Shown one piece after another: positions 9,199 to 18,235 of a stretch of DNA of 36,193 nt. The stretch is from Clostridia bacterium (lineage in GTDB: Bacteria > Bacillota > Clostridia > TANB77 > CAG-508): assembly GCA_022791835.1 (NCBI GenBank), contig JAAVZW010000002.1, positions 1-36,193 on the forward strand. Direction: 5' to 3'. The position numbers and the translations under genes are program-made. Each line of letters starts with the position of its first letter. Position 1 is the first letter of the stretch. The notes below the pieces were generated by a model. That model had not been told where the DNA came from. It ran no database searches and saw only the letters and a program-made list of their open reading frames with translations.

Positions 9199-9522
9199 TT
9201 ATTTCTTTAGTTTCGTTATTTCTTTGTCTTTTGCTTCTATTTCTGTATTTAGCTTTGCTATTTCTTCATCTTTTGTTTCTATAGTTGTGTTTAGTTCTGC
9301 TATTTCTGTTTTTAATTTATCTACTTCTTCTGTATTTGCTTCTTTTGCTTTTAGTTTTTCTAGTTCTTCTTTTACTTTTTGATATTCTGCAAAAGAGACC
9401 TTTTTACCTTGTCCGTCAGCTATTTTTTTACCGTCTTTGTATATGTCAAAGCCATTTTCGATATAAGCTTTCTTTTCAGCTTCTTCAATAGTGTACTCTG
9501 TATTTCCTTTTACTGCTATCAT
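9199..9522 (-). CDS. Small head-region protein with coiled coil
   Basis: A protein of about 107 residues. ATG 9522 is chosen because AAAGGAG lies upstream. The N-terminus (KGNTEYTIEEAEKKAYIENG) looks like a short globular domain often encoded after the major capsid gene in clostridial phages. The rest is a long coiled coil with repeated ELNTxIExKDxEIxKL segments (about residues 45-107), each repeat about 14 residues. Function unknown. Confidence 0.55.
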   Translation of the reverse strand: MIAVKGNTEYTIEEAEKKAYIENGFDIYKDGKKIADGQGKKVSFAEYQKVKEELEKLKAKEANTEEVDKLKTEIAELNTTIETKDEEIAKLNTEIEAKDKEITKLKK

Positions 9523-9544
9523 ATTATCAAATTCTCCTTTCTGC

Positions 9545-10426
9545 CTATTCAGCAACGTTCATCTTAATACCTTTTACTCTTGTGTCTATTACAAATAAAT
9601 CCCAATATTTTCTCATTTGGTATAGGTATCCATCACCTTGAGTATGTGTTCCTGGTGCCCATAATTTTATGTATGAGTGTTTGTCACAAGCTAAAACTGA
9701 CTTTGGATGTACTAATATCATGTTTATTTGTTTAGCAAGTTCTCCGGGTACGCATCCGTCTGTGAAGTTATATGCTGTTTTCATTCTGCTAGATGGTAAT
9801 TTTTGAATATTTACGTCGTCTAATGACCTAACTGCCCTATTAAATCCGCTTCCACCACCATTTAGGTAGAATACTTTTTGTACGTCCTTAGCATTTTTGA
9901 TTGTTTCTTCAACGTCCGGAGTAACATATAATAGTCTGCCCTCAGCTGGAACTTCTTCCTCGTCCATTTCTTTCATGTATTTGTCGTACAATTTCAATAC
10001 ATTTTCTACTGTTGGAACTTCTGTGTCAGGTGTCTCACCTAATGCTACGAAGTCATTGTGTAATTTAGAAATTCTGTAACAGTCTTCTTCAGGTATAGCA
10101 TGCTCTTCTTCGAATGTGTTTGTGATATTTGCTGCGGCTACTGCTAAATTACTTTCGTCTACGTCCATTGTGTCAACGAAGAACTCTACGTCTCTGTCAT
10201 GTGCTAGTGTCTTAGTCATAAATTTATTGCTTACACTTTGACGATTGAAGCCTCCGTTTCTTGTGTGGTCTTTAAATCCTCCCATTTCTAGGTATGGTAT
10301 TTTTACTGTGTTAGCATTAACAAATTTTATTTTTTCAGTTGTTAATGCACTTGTTAAGCTTTCTCTTTTGTATTTTTGTTTAAGTTGCCTCTCAAATTGA
10401 GTTGCATAATTGATAGTATTTGCCAT
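9545..10426 (-). CDS. Major capsid protein
   Basis: A 293-residue protein encoded after a scaffold-like gene and before the connector genes. The sequence is that of a shell protein: an N-terminal arm (TINYATQFERQLKQKYKRES), a central region with KIPYLEMGGFKDHTRNGGFN, and a C-terminal KLWAPGTHTQGDGYLYQMRK. There is no cleavage site or protease domain that I can recognise. It should be the most highly expressed gene of the phage. It has at least six CGG triplets, all straddling codons, and none in frame. Confidence 0.85.
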   Translation of the reverse strand: MANTINYATQFERQLKQKYKRESLTSALTTEKIKFVNANTVKIPYLEMGGFKDHTRNGGFNRQSVSNKFMTKTLAHDRDVEFFVDTMDVDESNLAVAAANITNTFEEEHAIPEEDCYRISKLHNDFVALGETPDTEVPTVENVLKLYDKYMKEMDEEEVPAEGRLLYVTPDVEETIKNAKDVQKVFYLNGGGSGFNRAVRSLDDVNIQKLPSSRMKTAYNFTDGCVPGELAKQINMILVHPKSVLACDKHSYIKLWAPGTHTQGDGYLYQMRKYWDLFVIDTRVKGIKMNVAE

Positions 10427-10485
10427 TTCAAAATTCCTCCTCTTTTTTAATTAGAGAAAATATTGAACTGTTACCTAATTAGCTC

Positions 10486-11226
10486 TTAAGAATTACCAAA
10501 TATCTTTGATATTTCTGCATCTTCAGAATTAGCATTATTATTTTCTTGACTTCCGCCAAATGCAAATCCCTTATTCACTGTTTCAGCCGTTATTTCTGCT
10601 TTTAGTTCTGGCCATTCTGCAACTATTTCGTCTATTTCTTCTTTTAGCTTTGCTTCGTCTATATTTCCGTCTGTTATTACTTTGTTTACATCTACAAGTC
10701 TTGCTGCTTTTCTAGCTTTTTTTGCATTTATATCAGCATCAATCATGGCCAATGCAATTTTAGCCATTAGTCCTTCAGTATCTACTTGTGTTTTTTCAGA
10801 ATGTTCTTCATTATTTTGTACAGCTACTTGTCCTTCTTTATTTTCGGTTGTTTCTTCTGATTTTAATTCTTCTGTTTTTGTCTCATTCGTTTTTTGTTCA
10901 CTAGCAGTTGCACCTTTTCTGTACATTCTGCGGATAAAGCCATCTAATTCTTCTTGACTTTTAAAAGTTATTGAGCCATCAGCATTTGTTTGTGCTACTG
11001 AATTAGCTTTTTTACCTTTGTCGCCCTCATTTTTATTTTTTCCAGTTGTATTACCAAATGCGTTTGCTATATCTTCTTCAGCATTAGCATCTATATTTGA
11101 ATTTTCTTCTTGTTTTTGTTCTTCCTTTTGTCCGCTTTCTTCAGTTTTTGTGCTTTCATTTGCATTTGTGTCTTCAACTTTTTCAGTAGTCTGAGTATCT
11201 ACTTTTTTCTCTTCTTCGTTATCCAT
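10486..11226 (-). CDS. Scaffold-like protein
   Basis: A protein of about 246 residues, highly charged, low-complexity and Glu/Lys-rich, encoded before the major capsid gene. Those are typical properties of a phage scaffolding protein that shapes the procapsid and then leaves. ATG 11226 follows GGAGGT; an upstream ATG at 11271 has no ribosome site. The structured part is residues ~75-110 (GSITFKSQEELDGFIRRMYR), a motif common in these scaffolds, and the C-terminus has SEDAEISKIFGNS. No in-frame CGG. Confidence 0.7.
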   Translation of the reverse strand: MDNEEEKKVDTQTTEKVEDTNANESTKTEESGQKEEQKQEENSNIDANAEEDIANAFGNTTGKNKNEGDKGKKANSVAQTNADGSITFKSQEELDGFIRRMYRKGATASEQKTNETKTEELKSEETTENKEGQVAVQNNEEHSEKTQVDTEGLMAKIALAMIDADINAKKARKAARLVDVNKVITDGNIDEAKLKEEIDEIVAEWPELKAEITAETVNKGFAFGGSQENNNANSEDAEISKIFGNS

Positions 11227-11320
11227 AAATTGGACCTCCACCGTACAAGGCTCGTCAGCACCTTCTACCATGATAGCAGTTTATTTTGCGCTCTTACACA
11301 CGTTTTGGAGCATAAAAATA

Positions 11321-11337
11321 AGCACCCAATGGGTACT
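11321..11337 (-). terminator. Hairpin, possible weak terminator or attenuator
   Basis: On the minus strand AGTACCC-ATT-GGGTGCT forms a 7-bp stem (one G-T pair) followed by TATTTTTATG. It lies between the small 50-residue gene and the scaffold gene. Because the late operon continues downstream, it may only partly stop transcription. Confidence 0.35.
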
Positions 11338-11351
11338 CAACATTAAAATCT

Positions 11352-11504
11352 TTAATTATTCTTAAGCCATTCGCTAATTTTACCATTTTTCACGGCTTCT
11401 TCAAACTCTTTTGCTTCTTTTTCTTCTTCTTCATTCAGTTTTCTTTTATTCGTCTTTTCACTTGGCAAAGGTATTTCGTTTATCCATCTTGGTTTTTTAT
11501 TCAT
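11352..11504 (-). CDS. Small charged phage protein
   Basis: A 50-residue protein, MNKKPRWINEIPLPSEKTNK onward, ending KISEWLKNN. It overlaps the 3' end of the minor capsid gene by 8 bases, which supports it as part of the operon. Lysine- and glutamate-rich, probably helical. I do not recognise a family. Confidence 0.6.
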   Translation of the reverse strand: MNKKPRWINEIPLPSEKTNKRKLNEEEEKEAKEFEEAVKNGKISEWLKNN

Positions 11505-13003
11505 TTAAATCACTCCACAATATATGTATTACTCCATCTTTTTCAACAACATTTTCTACGAGAAATTTACTATTTCTAGGATACAATATTTCGCTCTCTT
11601 CAGGATTAAATCTTCTTAAATCTTTTCCTTTTCTAGACTTCACATATATAAGAACATTAGCATTTTCATTATAATTAGTTTTATTAGAAAAGGATAAATA
11701 CTCCTTAAATAGTATTTCTTTTCCAACTTCATTGCTCTTAATAAATTTTTGTAATTTTTTATTATCTTTTATGTCTAGAACTCTAATTGTATTACCCTCA
11801 TAATTTTTCATTTTTCGTAGTGCGCTGTCTAGGTCTTTTACGATTTTATTTTCCATGTCATCTAGCTGGATGCCATTTCTCAATTTGTCATTAATCTTAT
11901 AGCTTTCTGAACTAATGTAACTATTTATTGCATACTGTTCTTCTTCTGATATTGTAGCATCTTCTATTTGTTTTTGCAAGTCCTCTACTTTATTTGAATA
12001 TTCTTGTGCATTTTCAGGCAGTAAGCTTCCAATTGCCAATCGTTCATATTCTTTTCGTCTTCTTCTAAGTGCTTGTATATATTCGTCATTTTTATTGTGC
12101 TCATTTTCTTGTATTTCCTCTGGTTCTTCATTCATATCCTCAAAGTATGTACTCTGTCCATGCATACATCTATTGTGATATAGTCCTCCAGCAATTGCTG
12201 TAGATAGAAGCGGGTATTTTCCGTCTTCTGCTTTTCCTCCAGACCACACGTCGTCAATATATACTCTACCTTGCCACTTAGCGCATTTATCACAACTAGT
12301 ACTATGCTTAGACACATACACTAAAGGATTGCCTAGTTTTTTTCTTAACTCTCCTTCGCCCATTAAGTTAGCCCTTTTAGTCGCTGTTCTAACCGCCATA
12401 TCTGCGTAATCAGCTATGTTCACTCGTCTACCGTTTTTATATTCAATACAATTAAATCCTCGACTTAAGAAGTCTCTTGTTGCCATGTCTATTGCCTGAT
12501 GTAATGTTTTAGCCCCTGAATTTGCCATTTGACTTGCCTTGTATATTGTACTTCTGTAAATATCGTTTGACATACGAAGTGTTGCCATTCTTACGTCTTT
12601 TAGGTCATTATCCACTGTACTTATCATTGCCTTTATTTTTCTGTCATTAATGCCAAAAAATGACCCTCCTAAGCTTGCATTATTCGTGTCTAGTATGCCT
12701 GCCTTTATCGCTTCTTTATTTACTTTTTTAGCACCCTCACTAAATTGCCTTTTAATAGCATTTTGTACATATTTGCTTATGTTTCTTTGTTGCTCACCAA
12801 ATATGTCTTTATTGTTTTTTCTAAAATCTTTTATCTGTTTCAGTTTAAGAGCTTGCCATTGTGGCCACTTAAATCCCTTTAAATCCTCGTCGTCCTTATG
12901 CCCTCCGCAAGGTTCTTTTCATAGAAGCAATCAAGTCAAGTTCTATTTGCTCGTATATTTTCTTTATGTCATAGTCTGATTGAATAGGATTAGTATCTTT
13001 CAT
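11497..13003 (-). CDS. Minor capsid protein 2 with possible ADP-ribosyltransferase tail, one CGGN site
   Basis: Length 501 residues. Reading CGGA at 12905-12907 as Gly33 (ASMKRTL-G-GHKDDEDLKG) joins the N-terminal part to the rest; as triplets it stops 3 codons later. The first ~220 residues match phage minor capsid protein 2 / SPP1 gp7-type head morphogenesis proteins (GGSFFGINDRKIKAMISTV; CDKCAKWQGRVY; GGLYHNRCMHGQST). Residues from about 290 on look like a VIP2/exoenzyme-type mono-ADP-ribosyltransferase: an early Arg (NTIRVLDIKD), a later SFS strand (YLSFSNKT), then ESE before ILYPRNSKFLVE. The latter assignment is by pattern only. Confidence 0.78.
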
Positions 13004-13009
13004 AAGCTA

Positions 13010-14483
13010 TCACCCATCATACAGTATCGAGGGTTCTTGTTTTTCTATAATTCCTGCTTCTTCTTTTAGTCTTTTTACTTCTTCTTCTTTCTCTTCTCTA
13101 GATAAGCTATCTCCGGTATAACTCCTCAACACTGCGTTCTATACTCATTACAGATTGTCCTGGTCTAGCTTTCGAAATAGTTTCTACAACTGCTTCAAAA
13201 CTTGGCGAGCTATATTCTCCAAAGTTAGCAGTTGCTTCATAATCTCCCACTTCTTTGCCTTGTGCTCTATCATATGCTTTTAAGCACATTACTGCTACGG
13301 CTGGGAGCACTTTTTCAAGTACTCTAATTACTTTATTTCGTGTGTACTGTGTTACTTTTTCTTTTTCTCTTTGTGCCTCGGCATTGTCTAGCTTCTTCGT
13401 ATCTATTCCTAGTGTGCTTGGACTAATCAACCCCTGTAAACACAAATCTAAAGCTGTTATATATCCTTGTAGCATTTTTTCATAATCGAAGTCTCCTGAT
13501 ACCCTTATTATTTTGTCAGAAGTATCTTCAGAACTTGAACCGCTAATTTTAGCAAATCTCTTATCCCAAGTATTAGGTTTTAGCAGATTTCCGTTTGAGT
13601 CAACAGGTAGCAAATCTTCTGGTATATATGTCTGTGTTTTATTATCCCTCAATGCCTCTATCCATTGCGACCATACTTCGTCAAAGCTGTCAAAATCATC
13701 TATTTTTTTATCGAGTATTGATTGTCCTCTACCTTTAAACTTTTTTGACTTATTAATCATAAACTGCGTAGCCATCATAAAGCCATTGTCATGTACTTCT
13801 TCTAAGTTTCTCGTTTCTTCTAGTATTTTATAATCAGGTAGTGGAGTATCGTTTCCTTCCTCATAGAGTTCATATCTTACACCATCCCTATTATAATACT
13901 CTCTAAACAAGTATTTTTTCTTGCTGTCACTATAGTAGTTTTTGAATATGATTGTTACCAATCTGCCGTTTTTGTACTCATAATCAACGTTTGCGCCAGA
14001 ATAAAATACTAATATTGGGTATTTGCTAATTGCAGTATTATAATTAATTTTAAATGCTCCATCATGTTCAATAAATACGTCTATAACCGCTTGTTTCACT
14101 ATGTCTTTAAAATCATTATCTTTTGCTATCTTTTCCCAGTTCTCTTGAGCCCCGGCATTATCTTTGATTTCTATATCATTTAATGCATCTACTATAATGT
14201 CTGCCAACACATCTATTATTATTCCAGGAAGTCCTGTGTGTATTTTTCTAAAGTCTATGCCATCTGTCCCAATTGCAGACCAAAACCTTGCATTCCCCAT
14301 TTGGTCATCGACTTGAGTATAGTACTGATGTAGTTCCGATGCTTCTCCTCTATACCATAACCTATTCCTAAAGCATGTACCCTCGAAGGTATTTGTTTCT
14401 TGAATTATTAAACTTTCGCCAATGGAAGGCTGTATTTCTAGCCAGTTTTGAACCATTTTCTTAATTCTACCTCCTAGTCCCAT
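13010..14483 (-). CDS. Portal protein, one CGGN site
   Basis: A 490-residue SPP1-type portal, the dodecameric ring through which DNA enters and leaves the head. It follows the terminase gene and precedes the minor capsid gene. As triplets it ends LYRR-stop. With CGGA at 13113-13115 read as Gly457 the end becomes VEELY-G-DSLSREEKEEEVKRL, finishing ILYDG, which is the usual LYGDxLSxEEK end of clostridial portals. The restored stop lies 7 bases before the next ATG. If the shift failed, a portal 33 residues shorter would form. Confidence 0.9.
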
Positions 14484-14511
14484 CTTTTTTTTCCTCCTGA
14501 TTTTCAGAATT

Positions 14512-15911
14512 CTATTCGTCGCTATCTGCTCCCTTTATGATTGCTTTTATTACTTCCCAATTTCCTATTTCTTTTTTGTATGGGAGCCACGCATATTGGC
14601 ACCCTTGTATTACGTGGTCGTTTGCATCTTCTAGTTCTCCATTTTCGTTATAACCATATACATTCATTTCGTCTATATAGTCTTGACATTTATCGACTAT
14701 TAGAAAGTCAGCCGTGTGTAGCCATGATTGTTGTAGTTGAACTCTTGTAACGTTTTTTGTTTTTTTCCAAGCTCCCACAAACTCATATACTAGATTACTA
14801 ATTCGCTTTGACTTTTGAGCTTCAGCAATTGTTGCTGCATCTGCACTATCTATAAACACGTTTCTTGCAAACCCCCACTCCTCTTTGCACTCTTCTAGAA
14901 ACATCACTAATCGTGGTATTACATCGGATGGTGCAAATGGTACTGTTCTGTCTTTGTTGTTAGTCGAAAATGTTTTTAGTACAACACATTTTTTATCGTA
15001 TGTTATTCCGTATAAGTACAAATGTCAGCTTATCGTGTGACTTCTTAGAGTATGATGTATCAACTCCTACGCTAAATCTTTTAAATTTTAGCTTTTTAGC
15101 TTCTTCTTTGGTTATTATATTTTTCTTTGTATAATTAAAGGCAAGACCTGTGGCCTTACCTCTTAATCCTAATATTTTATTTTTGTATATCTTTGTACCT
15201 GGTGCTAATGCGTTTATTTTGTCTTGTTTTGCTTCTTCAGATAATCCTAAATTATCGTCAAATGTAAAATACCAATGTACCCAATTAGCTACTTCTGGCT
15301 CATTTAGTTGATTGAGTAGTTCACTCGGATATCTACTTCTGTATTTTTCAAGTGGTCTACTTCTGTTCAGGTATTCTTTGTACACAGCTAGATTTGGGTC
15401 ATCAGGGTTAGAAGATGTAAGCTCATATTCACATCTGTGTGCTGATTCTCGTATGAACTCCATGTCTCCTATATTGATTTCGTCTATATACAGACACCCT
15501 AACTGACCACCTAACGCCTTTTCCCAACGCTTCTTGTCTCCATAACCACAAACGTATATAATCTTTAATCCGTTTGGAGTTATGTACTTGATATGTGCTA
15601 ACTTAATATTAGCGTCCCCTGCACCTTTATAATCTACAAATGGACCAAATACATCTATAATTCCACGCTCAGGGTTAATGACATTCTTTTCAGCTGTACC
15701 GAATATCTGCTGCGGCTATCATGTGATATTTTCTTTTGCTTTCAGCTACTCTAAGCATAAACTTTATAGCACCTATTGTTGTTTTTCCTGCTGCTGTTGT
15801 GCCTTCCATAAACTCTTTTTTAGCCCTGTTGTTTAGGAAGTCTATGTATACTTGTGACAGTGGGAGGGCTTCAACTGTTTGATTAATTGATTCCAGTTGT
15901 ACCACCACCAA
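14512..15911 (-). CDS. Terminase large subunit, two CGGN sites
   Basis: A 465-residue packaging ATPase-nuclease when CGGN is read as Gly at 15699-15701 (Gly71, AAADI-G-TAEKNVINPERG) and 15008-15010 (Gly301, TFVLI-G-ITYDKKCVV). The ATPase domain has a Walker A-like MEGTTAAGKTT near residue 40 and a Walker B LGCLYIDEIN. The C-terminal half has acidic residues for an RNase H-like nuclease (VGVDTSYSKKS; FIDSADAAT). The start is uncertain: TTG 15911 or GTG 15908/15905, all inside the terS 3' end. Read conventionally it is split in three. Confidence 0.92.
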
Positions 15912-16371
15912 GTTGGCTTAGTATTGAAGATAACAATCCAGTGTCTGCATTAAGTGTATTATCTGTTTTATCAATGTAGATACCTAGTGTTTTACCTAAC
16001 AGCTCTAGTGCTTTGTTAGCTCCTATGCTGTCAAAAGTAAATTCACCCGTTGGCTCATATTTGCCTGATGTTTTGTTGTATTCCATCACCGCTTTATGCT
16101 GTAAGCAACGTTCTACAACTTCTTTCAAGTTCATAACACAATACTCTTGCGTCACTTGCGTTTTTTCTTGAATTTCTGCTTGCCTTTTCAGTATATACTC
16201 ATGCACATATGTATTTTTTAGCATCCTACATCCGTTTACTTTTGCTGTATCCTCACCTGCTTTTACATAAGTATCCATATATGCTTTTGTTGCATTACAC
16301 CCATTTGCCAAATAATAATCAGCAAATTTTTGTTGATTAATTGTTAAATTATTTTCGTTCCTAATTGCCAA
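15883..16371 (-). CDS. Terminase small subunit
   Basis: A 162-residue protein; TTG 16371 follows AAAGGAGAG at 9 bases. The N-terminus (LTINQQKFADYYLANGCNAT) is the typical Terminase_2 helix-turn-helix that binds pac/cos DNA. The C-terminus ends with GGGTTGIN, overlapping the large subunit gene. First gene of the late operon. No in-frame CGG; three CGG triplets straddle codons. Confidence 0.9.
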   Translation of the reverse strand: MAIRNENNLTINQQKFADYYLANGCNATKAYMDTYVKAGEDTAKVNGCRMLKNTYVHEYILKRQAEIQEKTQVTQEYCVMNLKEVVERCLQHKAVMEYNKTSGKYEPTGEFTFDSIGANKALELLGKTLGIYIDKTDNTLNADTGLLSSILSQLGGGTTGIN

Positions 16372-16398
16372 TTATTATCACTCTCCTTTTGGGATAAC

Positions 16399-16439
16399 AA
16401 AAAGAACTTACTTCTAGCACCAGAAATAAGTTCTTTTTT
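16399..16439 (-). terminator. Strong hairpin upstream of terS
   Basis: A 12-bp perfect inverted repeat (AAAAAGAACTTA / TAAGTTCTTTTT) with an inner TTCT/AGAA. U-rich ends lie on both strands, so it could stop transcription either way. It sits between the promoter-like elements and terS, so late transcription must pass it. A terminator overcome by antitermination, or an RNA processing structure, would fit. Confidence 0.65.
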
Positions 16440-16491
16440 ATGTTAAGAGCTAATAGGTACGTCTTCAACATTTTCACGTATCCATGATAAC

Positions 16492-16523
16492 ATTATAGCA
16501 CTCTAAATCGTCACAAACGTCAC
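16492..16523 (-). promoter_or_regulatory. Late promoter-like element 2 with repeated GTGACG
   Basis: On the minus strand GTGACG-TTT-GTGACG lies upstream of TATAAT (16492-16497). There is no good -35 box, which suggests an activator-dependent promoter; the ArpU-like protein encoded just upstream is the obvious candidate. Confidence 0.5.
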
Positions 16524-16562
16524 GGACCCTAATTTTTTTAATATTTTTTTTTGCTTATTAAT

Positions 16563-16597
16563 ATTATAGCATCTCAATTCAGCACAAAACGCACAAA
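16563..16597 (-). promoter_or_regulatory. Late promoter-like element 1
   Basis: A second copy, about 71 bp upstream of the first: TTTGTGCGTTTTGTGCTGAA, then GAGATGC-TATAAT (-10 at 16563-16568). Both copies share GTGnCGTTTnGTG-like half sites and a TGC before TATAAT, at the same spacing. Confidence 0.45.
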
Positions 16598-16605
16598 TAT
16601 AAAAT

Positions 16606-17020
16606 TTATTCGATTTTTTCTAACAATCTTTGTACTTTCATTTTTGCCTTGCTCTCTGTATCGTACTCCATCAAATGCATAATCTTTACCCAGCTGAAGC
16701 CGTCGTGATACCTGTATCTTAGTATTCGCCTTAATTCGCTATCTTCTACTGTTTGTATAAACTCCTCTACTTCAACTCTTAATTTTTCTAATAAAATTTT
16801 AAAAGCGTCTAACTTTATTTCGTATTTGCCTAATAACTGATATTTTTTTATATTTACTCCAGTTATTCCGTACTGAATGTTTTACATATGGAAATCCTTT
16901 TGAACTTTGTACAGTATCTGATACAATATTGCTTTTTTTCTGTGCCTTGTTTATACGCCCTTCTAAGTCTGCTATCTCTTTTTGCACGCTCTGATATTGT
17001 TCTAATTTCTTTTTAATCAA
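16606..17020 (-). CDS. ArpU/RinA-like late transcription regulator, one CGGN site
   Basis: A 137-residue protein with CGG at 16868-16870 read as Gly51 (VKHSV-G-ITGVNIKKYQLLGK). As triplets it degenerates into a basic tail and stops. The restored C-terminal half is a sigma-70 region 4-like helix-turn-helix (EDSELRRILRYRYHDGFSWV, then KIMHLMEYDTESKAKMKVQR), as in the ArpU/RinA/DUF1492 regulators that switch on phage late genes. It is encoded directly upstream of the promoter-like elements before terS. Confidence 0.82.
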
Positions 17021-17033
17021 TGCTTATTCACTC

Positions 17034-17201
17034 CTAGAGATTAAACATCCACACTATACCAACTATGCATAAAATCACTTCTGCTATGTATAATATTTCA
17101 GTTTTAAAATCTCTTTCCTCTTTAGAATTTTGTAAATCAGCAAATCTACCGATTATGAAAAGTACTAAAAAGAAGATAATTATTGTCTTAATAAACCACA
17201 T
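17034..17201 (-). CDS. Small membrane protein
   Basis: A 55-residue protein, MWFIKTIIIFFLVLFIIGRF at the start, then a charged stretch, then IAEVILCIVGIVWMF: two predicted membrane helices. GGAGGTG 9 bases before ATG 17201 is a strong ribosome site. It ends just before the ArpU-like gene. No family recognised. Confidence 0.55.
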   Translation of the reverse strand: MWFIKTIIIFFLVLFIIGRFADLQNSKEERDFKTEILYIAEVILCIVGIVWMFNL

Positions 17202-17202
17202 A

Positions 17203-17506
17203 TTACTTTTTCACCTCCACAAGTTCTATCTTCAAACTAAATGTAAATTCTAGTATTCCTTCCTTAGTTGTTTTTATCGTTTGATTAAATGTTTTTATAT
17301 CTACTCGTTTTCCTTCGTTCTGTAATCTTTTTAGTAGCCTTCTCATGCCAAATTTTGTCTCTTCTACTTCGTATCCGTTTTTCTCTTAAAAATTGACACA
17401 CCTGCTTGTCTATATACCCTGAATATTTAGCTGACATTTCATGTATGCCTTGAGCTATTAACTTTGTTTGCTCGTTTTCCTGTATTTCATTTTTATTTAT
17501 TTGCAT
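17203..17506 (-). CDS. Small phage protein, one CGGN site
   Basis: A 100-residue protein. CGG at 17375-17377 becomes Gly44 (QFLREK-G-YEVEETKFGMRRL). Without the shift the frame yields an Arg/Lys-rich nonsense tail. The restored end (LEFTFSLKIELVEVKK) terminates one base before the next ATG. The N-terminal half is helical (EQTKLIAQGIHEMSAKYSGY), the C-terminal half likely beta. Function unknown. Confidence 0.7.
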
Positions 17507-17520
17507 TTATCTTCACCTCC

Positions 17521-17802
17521 CTAATATATAACTCTCACAATATAGCTGTTTTCAAACATATTTCGTTCTATGTCAAGTCTTAGTTCTTTCATTTTGTCTA
17601 CGCCTTCGCAACTTATCATTACTCCAGCTTTTAGCCCTCCTACATGATTTGTTATTGCAAATTTTATGATATTTTCGTATAGTTGCTCTAAACTAGATTT
17701 TATAGTGTTTTCACTGTTCAATTCTCTGTTTAATTTTTCCACTTCTTGTTCTAATTCTGCTATTCGTTTATTGCATCTTTTTACTTTAGATTTTACACTC
17801 AC
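17521..17802 (-). CDS. Phage protein with N-terminal coiled coil
   Basis: A 93-residue protein: an N-terminal coiled coil (residues ~5-45, NKRIAELEQEVEKLNRELNS) and a short globular end (MISCEGVDKMKELRLDIERN). It overlaps the Cys-rich gene upstream. No in-frame CGG. Function unknown. Confidence 0.55.
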   Translation of the reverse strand: MSVKSKVKRCNKRIAELEQEVEKLNRELNSENTIKSSLEQLYENIIKFAITNHVGGLKAGVMISCEGVDKMKELRLDIERNMFENSYIVRVIY

Positions 17803-17986
17803 TTATCTTCACCTCCCCATAGCTTCCTTCGCATACGTGAAAGCTGTTAGTTTTTCTTAGTTCTTCAAGCTTTTTGTATTCGTCACAGCTTGTCATAAAA
17901 TCCTTATCGCTGTAGCATTCTTTATGTATAACTTGTTTTGTAAAATGGCTTTTACATCTATCACATTTTTTGTTAATACAAATCAT
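17786..17986 (-). CDS. Small cysteine-rich protein
   Basis: A 66-residue protein with CDRC plus four further cysteines and two histidines (MICINKKCDRCKSHFTKQVI at the start), so it may bind zinc. Early operon position between small genes of unknown role. No family recognised. Confidence 0.5.
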   Translation of the reverse strand: MICINKKCDRCKSHFTKQVIHKECYSDKDFMTSCDEYKKLEELRKTNSFHVCEGSYGEVKISECKI

Positions 17987-18001
17987 TTTTCTTTTGTCCT
18001 C

Positions 18002-18235
18002 CTAACTTTCATTATCAAATCTCATATAATTCTCAATAAAATCCGCTACTTTTTCTGTCATAAGTCCTTGTCTTTCCAGTTCTCGTTTAAAATTTTCTAT
18101 GTTTAGTATTGCTTTATTCCCCAAGTTTTTTAATTCATTACAAATCTTATCAAGTTCTTGGTCTTGTGCTAAGTTTATATCTGTAATATCTATTCCTTTA
18201 AAAAGATTATATATTCTGTTAATTATTTTATCCAT
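18002..18235 (-). CDS. Small helical phage protein
   Basis: A 77-residue protein, mostly helical and acidic. Its ATG directly abuts the stop of the helicase gene (TAAATG), supporting co-translation. No in-frame CGG. No function assigned. Confidence 0.5.
   Translation of the reverse strand: MDKIINRIYNLFKGIDITDINLAQDQELDKICNELKNLGNKAILNIENFKRELERQGLMTEKVADFIENYMRFDNES

Noticed and set aside
16445..16495. A 16-codon leader peptide (MLSWIRENVEDVPISS) before the terS hairpin
   Set aside because: Its ATG overlaps the -10 box TATAATG of the second promoter-like element and it has no ribosome site.
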